Positions 1 to 7,065 of a DNA stretch of 7,199 nt are shown piece by piece. The first letter of the stretch is position 1. Every line of letters starts with the position of its first letter. Source of the stretch: Candidatus Hydrothermota bacterium (lineage in GTDB: Bacteria > Hydrothermota > Hydrothermia > UBA1063); assembly GCA_003644895.1 (NCBI GenBank), contig QNDO01000074.1:1-7199 (forward strand). Direction: 5' to 3'. Both the position numbers and the translations under genes were made by a program. The notes under the pieces were generated by a model. That model ran no database searches and was not told the origin of the DNA. It worked only from the letters and a program-made list of their open reading frames with translations.

Positions 1-63
1 ATTGAATACTTCGAAAATATGCAAGCAAAAAAAGTTAAATTGGAATGGGAGAATAAGGGTTAA
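1..63 (+). CDS. 3' end of an unidentified protein gene (partial)
   Basis: Frame 1 is open from the first base of the window and ends at TAA 61-63, giving the last 20 residues of a protein. The tail is lysine- and glutamate-rich (it includes QAKKVKLEWENKG), which suits a charged, soluble C-terminus. Nothing in 20 residues identifies a family. It runs in the same direction as the following genes but is separated from them by 120 bases containing a promoter, so it probably belongs to an earlier transcription unit. That it is coding at all is inferred from the open frame and the typical composition. No clear terminator follows it. Confidence 0.4.
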   Translation: MEYFENMQAKKVKLEWENKG

Positions 64-104
64 GTTGTCTGCATCTCAGGAAGCATGTAAGGAAATCTAA
101 TAAC

Positions 105-133
105 TTGACTTATATGCCTTATGGACTTAAAAT
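105..133 (+). promoter_or_regulatory. Predicted sigma-70-type promoter of the operon
   Basis: TTGACT at 105-110 (five of six matches to the -35 consensus) is followed after exactly 17 bases by TAAAAT at 128-133 (five of six matches to the -10 consensus). Transcription would start near 140, about 45 bases before the first start codon. It is the only good promoter seen and lies in the only real gap in the window, so it most likely drives the whole downstream gene set. No operator, riboswitch or leader hairpin was recognised between it and the first gene. Confidence 0.6.
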
Positions 134-171
134 TTTGTCACTAAAGATGAAAGACCTTAAATATAAATTCC

Positions 172-178
172 GGGAGGT
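172..178 (+). promoter_or_regulatory. Strong ribosome binding site for the first gene
   Basis: GGGAGGT lies five bases upstream of the ATG at 184. It fixes that start over the second in-frame ATG at 199, which has no such site at a suitable distance. Confidence 0.75.
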
Positions 179-183
179 TATTT

Positions 184-693
184 ATGGGCAAAGGTAGAAT
201 GGACAAACTGCTAGATACCAAGTTCCACGATCCCTATATGGATAAAACTATCTATAAGGACCCTACTATATGCCCTGTCTGTAAGCTTGTATATCATGAT
301 AAAACCTGGCATCGAGACGCAGTACTCTATAAAAAATACAAAGATCATCCTGCAACTCATTTTAAAGAGTGTCCTGCCTGTCGCAAAATTAAAGACAATT
401 TTCCCCTTGGAATAGTTATCCTTGAAGGGAACTTCATTAAAAACAATCAAAACGCAAAACAAGAGATTTTGAATCTAATCCGCCATGAAGCTGAAAAAGA
501 AGAACTTTCCAATCCCCTCGCAAGAATTATGAAAATAGAAGAAAAAGAGGGCTTTATAGAAATCTGGACCACCACAGAGGGGCTTGCGTCTAAAATAGGG
601 AAAGCTGTTTATAAAGCATATCATGGAGAATTGAATTTCACTTTTTCCGATGACCAGAAACTTTTAAGAATATATTGGAGGAGGGAATTGTAA
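184..693 (+). CDS. BCAM0308-like protein with two CxxC pairs
   Basis: A small soluble protein of 169 residues with no signal peptide or membrane segment. Two cysteine pairs, CPVC (Cys30, Cys33) and CPAC (Cys63, Cys66), about 30 residues apart, look like a single zinc-binding ribbon in the N-terminal half. After them come a GIVIL-x-G-x-F stretch (about 76-84), a helix with IRHEAEKEE, and a C-terminal alpha/beta part with a WTTTEGLASKIGKAV segment and an AYHGEL motif (146-151). This order matches what I remember of the BCAM0308 family, whose function is not established; its first half recalls the zinc-binding start of the NMD3 ribosome-export protein, but that resemblance is only impression. 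The start ATG has an excellent binding site. The stop TAA is two bases before the proposed GTG start of the sirtuin gene, and this gene's last codons hold the sirtuin's ribosome binding site, so the two are likely coupled. Family assignment is moderate and function unknown. Confidence 0.65.
   Translation: MGKGRMDKLLDTKFHDPYMDKTIYKDPTICPVCKLVYHDKTWHRDAVLYKKYKDHPATHFKECPACRKIKDNFPLGIVILEGNFIKNNQNAKQEILNLIRHEAEKEELSNPLARIMKIEEKEGFIEIWTTTEGLASKIGKAVYKAYHGELNFTFSDDQKLLRIYWRREL
679..684 (+). promoter_or_regulatory. Ribosome binding site that decides the sirtuin start
   Basis: A perfect AGGAGG sits inside the end of the preceding gene. The more upstream in-frame TTG at 675 overlaps the region of this site and cannot use it, while GTG at 696 lies 11 bases downstream, slightly long but workable. 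This argues for starting at 696. Confidence 0.6.
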
Positions 694-695
694 AG

Positions 696-1454
696 GTGGA
701 GGAGCCTGACCCTCTTCGAAGTGTATTAAAGATCCTAAAAGATTGTAAGCATGTTACTTTTTTGACAGGAGCGGGAATTTCTAAAGAATCTGGTATTCCC
801 ACATTTCGAGATAAAGATGGGTATTGGAGCAAATATGACCCCATGAAGTTAGCCTCTCCTCAAGGTTTTTTAGAAAATCCTGCCTTAGTATGGGAGTGGT
901 ATCGCCACAGGTTGAAAATAATTTCATCTGCTCGACCTAACCAAGCTCATGAAGCAATAAAAGAAATGGAGAAATATTTTAATATAACAGTAATAACACA
1001 AAATATCGATAACCTCCATATTGAAGCTGGTTCTACTTGCGTGCTAGAACTTCATGGAAATATTTTCAGATCTAGATGCACACAATGTGACTCAAAATTT
1101 GATACATCTTTACTGAAAGAAAAGATCCCCAGATGTCCAAAATGCGGCGGTATAATCAGACCAGATGTTGTATGGTTCGGAGAAATGCTAAATGAAGATC
1201 TTCTTAAAAGATGCTACGAAGTGTTGACAATTACTGATGCTATTTTTGTAATAGGTACCTCAAACCAAGTTTACCCTGCAGCTGGTTTTCCTCTACTTGT
1301 GAAACAACATGGGGGAAAAATAATAGAGATTAATTTGAATAATACTCCACTCTCTCCCATAGCAGATGTTTTTCTGCAAGGCAAGGCTACTCTTTGGATG
1401 AAAGCTATTTTGGAAAAACTAAAAGAATGGAAAAATTCGATGTCATTATCATAG
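696..1454 (+). CDS. cobB: NAD+-dependent protein deacylase, class III sirtuin (SIRT5/CobB-like)
   Basis: A Sir2-family enzyme that removes acyl groups from lysine, consuming NAD+ and yielding nicotinamide and O-acyl-ADP-ribose, in the cytoplasm. With the GTG start it has 252 residues, close to the bacterial norm. Visible motifs are the NAD-binding TGAGIS (24-29), TFRD (36-39), TQNID (101-105), the catalytic His120 in LHGN, the zinc ligands Cys128, Cys131, Cys147 and Cys150 (CxxC twice, 15 residues between), and GTSNQVYPAAG (187-197). The segment VWEWYRHR carries Tyr69-x-x-Arg72, the pair that in SIRT5 and E. coli CobB binds the carboxylate of succinyl- or malonyl-lysine, and DGYWSKYDP is also of the class III type. 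All core residues are intact, so it should be active. The 3' end overlaps the next gene by 28 bases. A longer start (TTG 675) is possible but less likely. The sirtuin call is very secure; preference for acidic acyl groups is inferred from the motif. Confidence 0.95.
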   Translation: MEEPDPLRSVLKILKDCKHVTFLTGAGISKESGIPTFRDKDGYWSKYDPMKLASPQGFLENPALVWEWYRHRLKIISSARPNQAHEAIKEMEKYFNITVITQNIDNLHIEAGSTCVLELHGNIFRSRCTQCDSKFDTSLLKEKIPRCPKCGGIIRPDVVWFGEMLNEDLLKRCYEVLTITDAIFVIGTSNQVYPAAGFPLLVKQHGGKIIEINLNNTPLSPIADVFLQGKATLWMKAILEKLKEWKNSMSLS

Positions 1455-2818
1455 GAGCTGGTCCAGCAGGGCTGTTTGCTGCAATGGAACTTGCCTCTCA
1501 AGGGGTTAATGTACTCATTTTAGAAAAAGGAAGCGACCTCACGAAAAGAATCTGTCCAGCTGTAGAAAAAAGGAAAGCGTGTATAAAATGCCCTGTATGT
1601 TCTATTACATCAGGGTTTGGTGGTGCAGGTGCTTTTTCAGATGGGAAGATCACCCTCAGCAAGAGAATTGGGGGGTATCTCAGTGAATATTTGGAAGAGA
1701 GTATCTTTGAAAAATATCTCAAGTACGTAGAGGAAAAATTTCTGGAATTTGGAGCTCCTCCAAGAATCTTTGGGACTGATACTGAAAAGATTGAAAAAAT
1801 CAGATATGAAGCGCAGAAATATCACTTAGAATTAGTACCCTCCAGATTGTTGCATATGGGGACGGATAAAGGTCTCGAGGTTCTTTCTAATATCAAAGAA
1901 TCGCTGATGGAAAAGAAGGTTAGTATTCACTTCAATGAACCTGCTCTTGACCTTGTCATTGGAAAAAGCCATGTAATGGGAGTAAAGACACCAAAAAATG
2001 AATACAGAAGTAAATATGTCATAATGGCTCCAGGAAGAGCAGGTTCTGAATGGACCAAATACATTTGTAAAAAACTAGGAATAAAAACATATACAAACCC
2101 CGTTGATGTGGGAATTCGGCTTGAAATCCCTGCAGAAATTCTCAGACCTTTTACAGATATCCTTTACGAACCTAAAATTATATATTACTCAAGAAATTTT
2201 GATGATAGAGTGAGAACATTCTGCGTTAATCCTTATGGTGTTGTGGTTCCTGAACTTGTTGATGATATTATATCAGTTAACGGGCATAGTTATACATACC
2301 ATCATTCTGAAAATACTAACCTCGCTATTTTAGTCTCCACTTCCTTTACTGAGCCCTTTAACGACCCAGTAACTTATGGTAAATCAATTGCCCGTCTGGC
2401 TAATCTGTTAACTGACAGTATTATTATTCAGCGACTGGGTGATCTTTTCCAGGGAAGGAGATCCACTCCTGAAAGAATTAATAGAAGTCCTATAAAACCC
2501 ACTTATGAAGGTGCAGTACCAGGAGATCTAAGTTTCGCTCTTCCGTACAGGTATCTCCAGGATATTGCAGAGATGTTGAAGGCACTCGATAAGCTTGCTC
2601 CTGGTATTGCAGCTCCTTATAATTTTGTGTATGGTGTAGAAGTAAAATTTTACTCTGCCAGATTGGAACTTAGAAAAAATTTCGAAACTAAAATTGAAAA
2701 TCTCTTTGCAGCTGGAGATGGAGCAGGCATCACAAGGGGACTTTCTCAAGCTTCTATATCAGGTCTAGTGGTGGCTAAAGAAATTTTAAAAAGGGAGGGG
2801 TCTGATTATGAAAACTGA
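1427..2818 (+). CDS. FAD-dependent dehydrogenase, COG2509-type (function uncharacterised)
   Basis: A 463-residue flavoprotein. The N-terminus FDVIIIGAGPAG (4-15) is a dinucleotide-binding Rossmann motif, with Glu33 at the end of the second strand as the expected ribose-binding acid. A cysteine cluster follows (Cys43, then Cys52-x2-Cys55-x2-Cys58) and leads into GFGGAGAFSDGK (63-74), a hallmark I associate with COG2509. Later comes APGRAGSEW (201-209), a family-typical RRSTPERI stretch (344-351), and the closing FAD motif LFAAGDGAG (426-434) with SQASISG. No signal peptide or membrane span is evident, so it is probably cytoplasmic. Substrate and electron partner are not known for this family; similarity is to the broader glutathione reductase/HI0933-like flavoproteins. 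The ATG at 1427 puts the Rossmann strand near the N-terminus as usual; its binding site is weak and it overlaps the sirtuin by 28 bases, suggesting translational coupling. A TTG at 1394 would add 11 residues. Confidence 0.88.
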   Translation: MEKFDVIIIGAGPAGLFAAMELASQGVNVLILEKGSDLTKRICPAVEKRKACIKCPVCSITSGFGGAGAFSDGKITLSKRIGGYLSEYLEESIFEKYLKYVEEKFLEFGAPPRIFGTDTEKIEKIRYEAQKYHLELVPSRLLHMGTDKGLEVLSNIKESLMEKKVSIHFNEPALDLVIGKSHVMGVKTPKNEYRSKYVIMAPGRAGSEWTKYICKKLGIKTYTNPVDVGIRLEIPAEILRPFTDILYEPKIIYYSRNFDDRVRTFCVNPYGVVVPELVDDIISVNGHSYTYHHSENTNLAILVSTSFTEPFNDPVTYGKSIARLANLLTDSIIIQRLGDLFQGRRSTPERINRSPIKPTYEGAVPGDLSFALPYRYLQDIAEMLKALDKLAPGIAAPYNFVYGVEVKFYSARLELRKNFETKIENLFAAGDGAGITRGLSQASISGLVVAKEILKREGSDYEN

Positions 2819-3515
2819 AAAAAATATGGAAAAAAAGAAAATAAAACTGAAGGAACTTTTTGCCAAAGAGCGAATTAAAGAGGACTTCCTTACAGGTCTT
2901 ATTGTTCTTGGTCCCGCACTTGTAACCATTTATGTGATCCTTTTCATACTACAGCAAATAAGTTATTTCTTTACAGGGCTTTTTAAGTTCATACCATGGA
3001 TTGCCGATATTCCCTATCTTTTACAAGTTATCATAGCTTTTTTACTCACTTTATTCCTTATTTATTTGGGTGGTGCCCTGGCAAGGACATTTATTGGTAA
3101 GCAATTAATTTTAAAAATTGAAAGGCTCATTGCTAAAATACCGATGATAAGTGGGCTCTACAATGCCTTGAGAGAATTTACAGATTATATGTTTCAAAGG
3201 AAAAAGGCCAAAGAAAAATTTAAAAACGTAGTCCTTACATCTTTTCCTTATGAAGGATCATATGTTCTTGGATTTTTATCTTCGAGTACACCTATTGAAA
3301 TTGATGGCCAAAAATTTTACAAAGTCTTTATCCCTACAACGCCCAATCCCACATCGGGATGGTTCTTTATCATGGGTGAGAATCAGATTGAGTTTCTCGA
3401 TATAAGTGTAGAGGAAGCTTTAAAAATTGTAATATCGGCGGGTATTGTACATTCTCAAAAGGGAGGTGTAGAATTAAAAAATGGGCTCGGGAGAAAGTTT
3501 AAAAAGATTAATTAG
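2808..3515 (+). CDS. DUF502 family membrane protein
   Basis: A 235-residue inner-membrane protein. A basic N-terminal stretch (1-25) precedes two hydrophobic segments, about 28-50 (with GLIVLGPALVTIYVI) and 70-92, then a soluble C-terminal domain. Family signatures are the IPMISGLYNALREF segment (111-124) and PTTPNPTSGWFF (176-187), which clearly mark DUF502. The family's biochemical role is unknown. The ATG has a strong site, AGGGAGGGG at 2792-2800, seven bases upstream, and the gene overlaps the end of the dehydrogenase gene by 11 bases. Its own end overlaps the CorC-type gene by 35 bases, so membrane protein and CBS protein are probably made together. Another in-frame ATG seven codons in is possible but less well placed. 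Confidence 0.9.
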   Translation: MKTEKNMEKKKIKLKELFAKERIKEDFLTGLIVLGPALVTIYVILFILQQISYFFTGLFKFIPWIADIPYLLQVIIAFLLTLFLIYLGGALARTFIGKQLILKIERLIAKIPMISGLYNALREFTDYMFQRKKAKEKFKNVVLTSFPYEGSYVLGFLSSSTPIEIDGQKFYKVFIPTTPNPTSGWFFIMGENQIEFLDISVEEALKIVISAGIVHSQKGGVELKNGLGRKFKKIN

Positions 3516-4296
3516 TCATATCCAGGGCAAAGTTTCATCAAAAGAAGACCTCATCGAGATCATAAGAAAAGCTGCAGAGGGAAATATCATACCGGAACAT
3601 ATCGGCATAATGATTGAACGTATCTTAGAAATTGCTGACAAGGATGTAGAAGAGGTAATGGTTCCCAGAGTAGATATGATTGTAGTTAAAGATGATGTAA
3701 GCCTTCGTGATGCAATAAAAATATATAAAAAATGGGGTTATTCCAAACTTCCGGTGGTTCACGAACGTATAGATAATGTAGTGGGTGTACTCTACATCAA
3801 AGAACTTTTAAAGTACCTAGATAAGATAGAAACCATGAAGGTGAAGGATCTTGCTATAAAACCCTATTTTATTCCTTACTCTAAAAATGTACTAGATGCT
3901 CTCAAAGATATGCAGGCTAAAAGGATATCCATCGCTCTTGTAGTCGATGAATTTGGTTCCGTAGCAGGTCTGGTGACTCTTGAGGACCTTCTTGAAGAGA
4001 TTGTAGGTGAGATCTGGGAAGAATTTGATAGGGAGGAAGTTCTAGTCGAGAAACAAGAAGAAGGAAGTTTTGTCTTCAACGCGAAGATAGAACTCGATGA
4101 AGCCTCAAGAGTATTGGAGGAAGAGCTCTCAAGTGAAGAAGTTAATACTCTTGGTGGATTCATTATCGAACACTTGGAGCGAGTACCTCAAAAAGGAGAA
4201 AAATTCGAGATAGAAGGTTTAGAATTTGAAATTCTTGATGCAACTCAGCAGAGGTTGAAGAAAATAAGAGTAAAAAAGATGAGGAGTAAAGAATGA
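3481..4296 (+). CDS. corC: CorC/HlyC-type CBS-domain protein (soluble, no DUF21)
   Basis: A 271-residue protein resembling the soluble E. coli CorC (YbeX). After a helical N-terminus (1-55) come two CBS domains: the first from about 58 to 115, opening with VMVPRVDM (59-66), the second from about 122 to 178, ending in the hallmark VDEFGSVAGLVTLEDLLEE (155-173). The C-terminal CorC_HlyC domain (about 190-268) carries NTLGGFI (222-228) and ends in a basic tail. CBS pairs usually sense adenine nucleotides, and family members are tied to magnesium and cobalt homeostasis; the older hemolysin label is misleading. The integral-membrane DUF21 domain of larger relatives is absent. The start is constrained: an in-frame TAA lies at 3475-3477 and the ATG at 3481 is the first start after it, with GGGAGG at 3461-3466, a rather long 14 bases away. 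The stop overlaps the purS start as ATGA. The symbol is by homology only. Confidence 0.88.
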   Translation: MGSGESLKRLISHIQGKVSSKEDLIEIIRKAAEGNIIPEHIGIMIERILEIADKDVEEVMVPRVDMIVVKDDVSLRDAIKIYKKWGYSKLPVVHERIDNVVGVLYIKELLKYLDKIETMKVKDLAIKPYFIPYSKNVLDALKDMQAKRISIALVVDEFGSVAGLVTLEDLLEEIVGEIWEEFDREEVLVEKQEEGSFVFNAKIELDEASRVLEEELSSEEVNTLGGFIIEHLERVPQKGEKFEIEGLEFEILDATQQRLKKIRVKKMRSKE

Positions 4297-4556
4297 AAGA
4301 ATTTCATGTAGAGGTGTATGTCCGCATAAAGAAATCGCTTCTGGAACCTCAAGGAATCACCATAGAGAAAGCCATGAGGCGATTGGGAATGCAAAATATC
4401 CGAAATACAAGAGTGGGAAAGCTAATAGAATTTGACATAGAAGCTGAGAATGAGGATGCAGCGCGAACCCAAGTGGAGGAGATTTCAAACAAGTTACTTG
4501 CAAACCCTGTTATTGAGGACTTTGAATACAGGATATATCAAAAATGCCAAGATTAG
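4293..4556 (+). CDS. purS: Phosphoribosylformylglycinamidine synthase subunit PurS
   Basis: The small bridging subunit of the three-part FGAM synthase, which joins the PurQ glutaminase to the PurL synthase in de novo purine synthesis. Its 87 residues match the usual PurS length of about 80-85. Recognisable features are the first strand FHVEVYVRIK (4-13), LLEPQGITIEKAM (16-28), LGMQNIRNTRVGK (31-43) and the C-terminal LLANPVIEDFEY (68-79), the typical order for this ferredoxin-like fold. The ATG has GAGGAG at 4281-4286 with a six-base spacer and overlaps the stop of the CorC-type gene by four bases. It overlaps purQ by 13 bases. Identification also rests on its place directly before purQ and purL. 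Confidence 0.96.
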   Translation: MKEFHVEVYVRIKKSLLEPQGITIEKAMRRLGMQNIRNTRVGKLIEFDIEAENEDAARTQVEEISNKLLANPVIEDFEYRIYQKCQD

Positions 4557-5215
4557 GTGTTGTCGTTTTCCCGGGGACAAATTGTGACCACGATACCTAT
4601 TACGTAGCTAAAGAACTTGCGGGGTTTGACACCTCTTATATATGGCATGAGGAAACAAACCTTAATAAGTATCATGTGATAATCCTTTCAGGCGGATTCT
4701 CTTACGGTGATTATTTAAGGCCAGGCGCAATTGCACGATTTTCTCCTGTGATGGAAGCTATTAGAGAATATGTAGATAAAGAAAAAGGCATTGTTATCGG
4801 AATATGTAATGGTTTCCAAGTGCTCACAGAAGCAGGATTACTCCCAGGTGCTTTAACTAGAAACATAGGCCTTAAATTTCTATCCATGGATGTAAAACTG
4901 GAGATAACAAATAGCAACACATCATTCACCAATTTATTCGAGAGAGGTGAAATTATAACCTTACCCATAGCTCATATGGACGGAAGGTTTGTTATTGATA
5001 AGAATAGTCTTAGCCTTTTATATAAAAATAATCAGATCTTTTTGAAGTACTCTGGGGAAAATCCAAACGGCTCCATGGACCATATAGCCGGAATTGCCAA
5101 TATGAAATTCAATGTGTTTGGTTTGATGCCACATCCTGAAAGAAATGCTGAAAAACTCATGGGATCTGGCGATGGAATAAGGTTCTTCAAGTCTTTGCTG
5201 GAGTGGTTAAAATGA
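4544..5215 (+). CDS. purQ: Phosphoribosylformylglycinamidine synthase subunit PurQ (glutaminase)
   Basis: A class I glutamine amidotransferase that hydrolyses glutamine and passes ammonia to PurL for conversion of FGAR to FGAM. The 223-residue protein has the normal length. It begins LGVVVFPGTNCDHD (4-17), carries the LSGGFSYGDYLRPGAIA oxyanion-loop region (48-64), the nucleophile Cys88 in GICNGFQVL, PIAHMDGRF (141-149) and the catalytic His197 and Glu199 in LMPHPERN. All triad residues are present, so the subunit should be active. An AGGA at 4530-4533 lies ten bases before the ATG. The stop overlaps the purL start as ATGA, the usual tight coupling of these two subunits. Confidence 0.97.
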   Translation: MPRLGVVVFPGTNCDHDTYYVAKELAGFDTSYIWHEETNLNKYHVIILSGGFSYGDYLRPGAIARFSPVMEAIREYVDKEKGIVIGICNGFQVLTEAGLLPGALTRNIGLKFLSMDVKLEITNSNTSFTNLFERGEIITLPIAHMDGRFVIDKNSLSLLYKNNQIFLKYSGENPNGSMDHIAGIANMKFNVFGLMPHPERNAEKLMGSGDGIRFFKSLLEWLK

Positions 5216-7065
5216 TCGACAAAGAGATAATCAAACAGCATGGATTTACAGAGGAAGAATATCATAAAATAAGAGAAATACTGGGCAGAGATCCCAATTT
5301 ACTAGAGCTTGGAATTTTTTCCACTCAGTGGTCAGAACATTGTAGTTATAAATCTTCGAAAAAATATCTCAAGTTACTTCCCACTCGTGGTAAATATGTT
5401 TTACAGGGTCCCGGAGAAAATGCAGGTGTAGTATCTCTTAAAAATGGCTGGGTTCTTGCCTTCAAAGTAGAAAGCCATAATCACCCTTCTGCCATTGAGC
5501 CTTTTAATGGTGCAGCAACCGGAGTTGGTGGCATAGTAAGAGACATCCTATCTATGGGTGCAAGACCTGTTGCACTTATGAATTCTCTACGCTTTGGAGA
5601 TTTACAAAATGAAAAAAGCAGGCATCTATTTGATGGAGTAGTTGCTGGAATAAGCTCATATGGTAATTGTATAGGCGTTCCCACCGTGGCTGGTGAAGTT
5701 TATTTCGAGGATGCATACCGAGACAATTGTCTGGTAAATGCTGCCTGTGTTGGTTTAACCAAGATTAAGAAATTAAAACAAGGGATAGCCAAGGGGCCTG
5801 GGAACCTCCTTCTTCTTGTTGGAGCAAAAACAGGGAGAGATGGAATCCATGGTGCAACTTTCGCATCAGATACCCTCGAGGGAGATAAAGAGGAAAAAAG
5901 ACCTAGTGTCCAGATTGGGGATCCCTTTTTAGAAAAACTCTTGATAGAAGCTACCCTGGAAGCAGGAGAGCTTGATGAACTTATAGGGGTCCAGGATCTT
6001 GGAGCAGGAGGCCTTTCCACTACTCCACCAGAAATGGCGAAAAGAGGTGGAGTAGGCATTGAAATAGATGTAGAAAAAGTTCCTGTAAAAGTTAAAGGCA
6101 TGACTCCTTATGAAATTATTCTCTCAGAATCTCAAGAGAGGATGTTATTTTGTATTAAAAGGGGCTCAGAAAACAAATTCAGAAAGATCTTTGAAAAGTG
6201 GGGGCTCGAATCCAGTGTAATTGGTAGAGTCATAGAAGAAAAGGTATTCAGAGTCAAGAAAGGAGAAAAAATAATAGCTGAGATTCCCATAAACGATCTG
6301 GTAGATGGCGTACCTATGAGAGATCTGGCTGATAAAAAGCCGGAATATCTGGAAAAGATAAAATACCTCGAAATTAAAAATAGCACTAATCTCGATATTG
6401 CTGTTAAATTGAAAAGAATACTTTCTTCACCCAATATAGCCTCCAAAAGATGGGTGTATACTCAGTATGACTACACAGTGAGAACTGATACGGTGGTACG
6501 ACCTGGAGAAGGAGATGCTGCGGTCATGAGAATAAAGGGCGAGGACTTTGGTTATGCCATCACCATCGATGGTAATGGCAGATATGTCTATATTAATCCT
6601 CGAGAGGGAGCAAAGATAGCGGTTTCAGAGGCAGCGAGGAATCTTATATCTGTAGGGGCAGAGCCTCTGGCAATAACAGATGGACTCAATCTTGGTAATC
6701 CAGAAAATCCAGAAGTTTACTGGACTTTCAAGGAAGTAATCATGGGCATAAAGGAAGCCTGTGAAAGACTGGAAATACCAGTAATATCCGGGAATGTGAG
6801 TTTTTATAACGAAACCCCTCAAAAAAGGATTTACCCTACACCTATTATAGGAATGATAGGCATTGTTGATCCTCTTGAAAATTATATGACTTTAAAATTT
6901 AAAAATCCCGGAGATTATATAACACTTGTAGGAAAACAAGAAGGTCAAATTGGGGGCAGCGAATATCTCAAAGTTTTCTATAATATTGTCGGCGGGGAAC
7001 TGGATATGGTGGATCTTGAATTTGAAAAGCATCTCCAAAACACGATATTGATCCTTATCTGGTAA
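5212..7065 (+). CDS. purL: Phosphoribosylformylglycinamidine synthase subunit PurL, ended early by an in-frame stop
   Basis: The synthase subunit, which uses ATP and ammonia from PurQ to turn FGAR into FGAM. It reads 617 residues before TAA at 7063-7065. Present are the catalytic-histidine motif STQWSEHCSYK (37-47), KVESHNHPSAIEP (85-97), GVGGIVRDI (104-112), GIHGATFAS (211-219), the QDLGAGGL motif (261-268) of the first ATP-side domain, LSESQERML (304-312), then the second half with PGEGDAAV (431-438), AITDGLN (487-493), ISGNVSFYNE (525-534) and GGSEYLK (581-587). Small PurLs of this type usually have about 600-750 residues; B. subtilis has 742. Here the last domain is cut just before its HDV-EGG motif, which follows in the same frame after the stop. 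The ATG at 5212 is preferred to GTG at 5203 because GGAG at 5200-5203 lies eight bases upstream and the ATGA overlap with purQ is typical. Whether the product works alone is doubtful. Confidence 0.93.
   Translation: MIDKEIIKQHGFTEEEYHKIREILGRDPNLLELGIFSTQWSEHCSYKSSKKYLKLLPTRGKYVLQGPGENAGVVSLKNGWVLAFKVESHNHPSAIEPFNGAATGVGGIVRDILSMGARPVALMNSLRFGDLQNEKSRHLFDGVVAGISSYGNCIGVPTVAGEVYFEDAYRDNCLVNAACVGLTKIKKLKQGIAKGPGNLLLLVGAKTGRDGIHGATFASDTLEGDKEEKRPSVQIGDPFLEKLLIEATLEAGELDELIGVQDLGAGGLSTTPPEMAKRGGVGIEIDVEKVPVKVKGMTPYEIILSESQERMLFCIKRGSENKFRKIFEKWGLESSVIGRVIEEKVFRVKKGEKIIAEIPINDLVDGVPMRDLADKKPEYLEKIKYLEIKNSTNLDIAVKLKRILSSPNIASKRWVYTQYDYTVRTDTVVRPGEGDAAVMRIKGEDFGYAITIDGNGRYVYINPREGAKIAVSEAARNLISVGAEPLAITDGLNLGNPENPEVYWTFKEVIMGIKEACERLEIPVISGNVSFYNETPQKRIYPTPIIGMIGIVDPLENYMTLKFKNPGDYITLVGKQEGQIGGSEYLKVFYNIVGGELDMVDLEFEKHLQNTILILIW

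Noticed and set aside
64..104. Terminator after the first partial gene
   Set aside because: No stem-loop followed by a T run could be made out by eye; the short AAAATTTT palindrome at 129-136 overlaps the promoter -10 and is too small.
135..163. Second promoter, TTGTCA with TAAATA 17 bases later
   Set aside because: Weaker -10 match, and the start of transcription would fall almost on the ribosome binding site; the 105-133 pair is better.
675..695. TTG start for the sirtuin, adding seven residues
   Set aside because: The perfect AGGAGG at 679-684 would lie inside the coding part, and nothing suitable precedes the TTG; GTG 696 can use that site.
1394..1426. TTG start for the FAD-dependent dehydrogenase, adding 11 residues
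   Set aside because: The Rossmann motif normally begins within a few residues of the N-terminus, which fits ATG 1427 better; an AAGG before the TTG keeps it possible.
3876..4163. 95-codon open frame on the minus strand
   Set aside because: A Ser-rich shadow of the acidic CBS protein gene (GAA/GAG codons read backwards give Ser/Phe/Leu); no supporting features.
5203..5211. GTG start for purL three codons before the ATG
   Set aside because: GGAG at 5200-5203 overlaps it, while ATG 5212 has correct spacing and forms the typical ATGA overlap with purQ.
5700..6101. 133-codon open frame on the minus strand
   Set aside because: It lies wholly over well-conserved purL sequence, is rich in Ser and Pro as expected of an antisense shadow, and shows no domain or binding site.
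7063..7065. Recoded stop codon or an alternative genetic code
   Set aside because: The codon is TAA, not the leaky or selenocysteine-type TGA, other genes here end normally at TAA, TAG and TGA, and no other in-frame stop interrupts conserved sequence.
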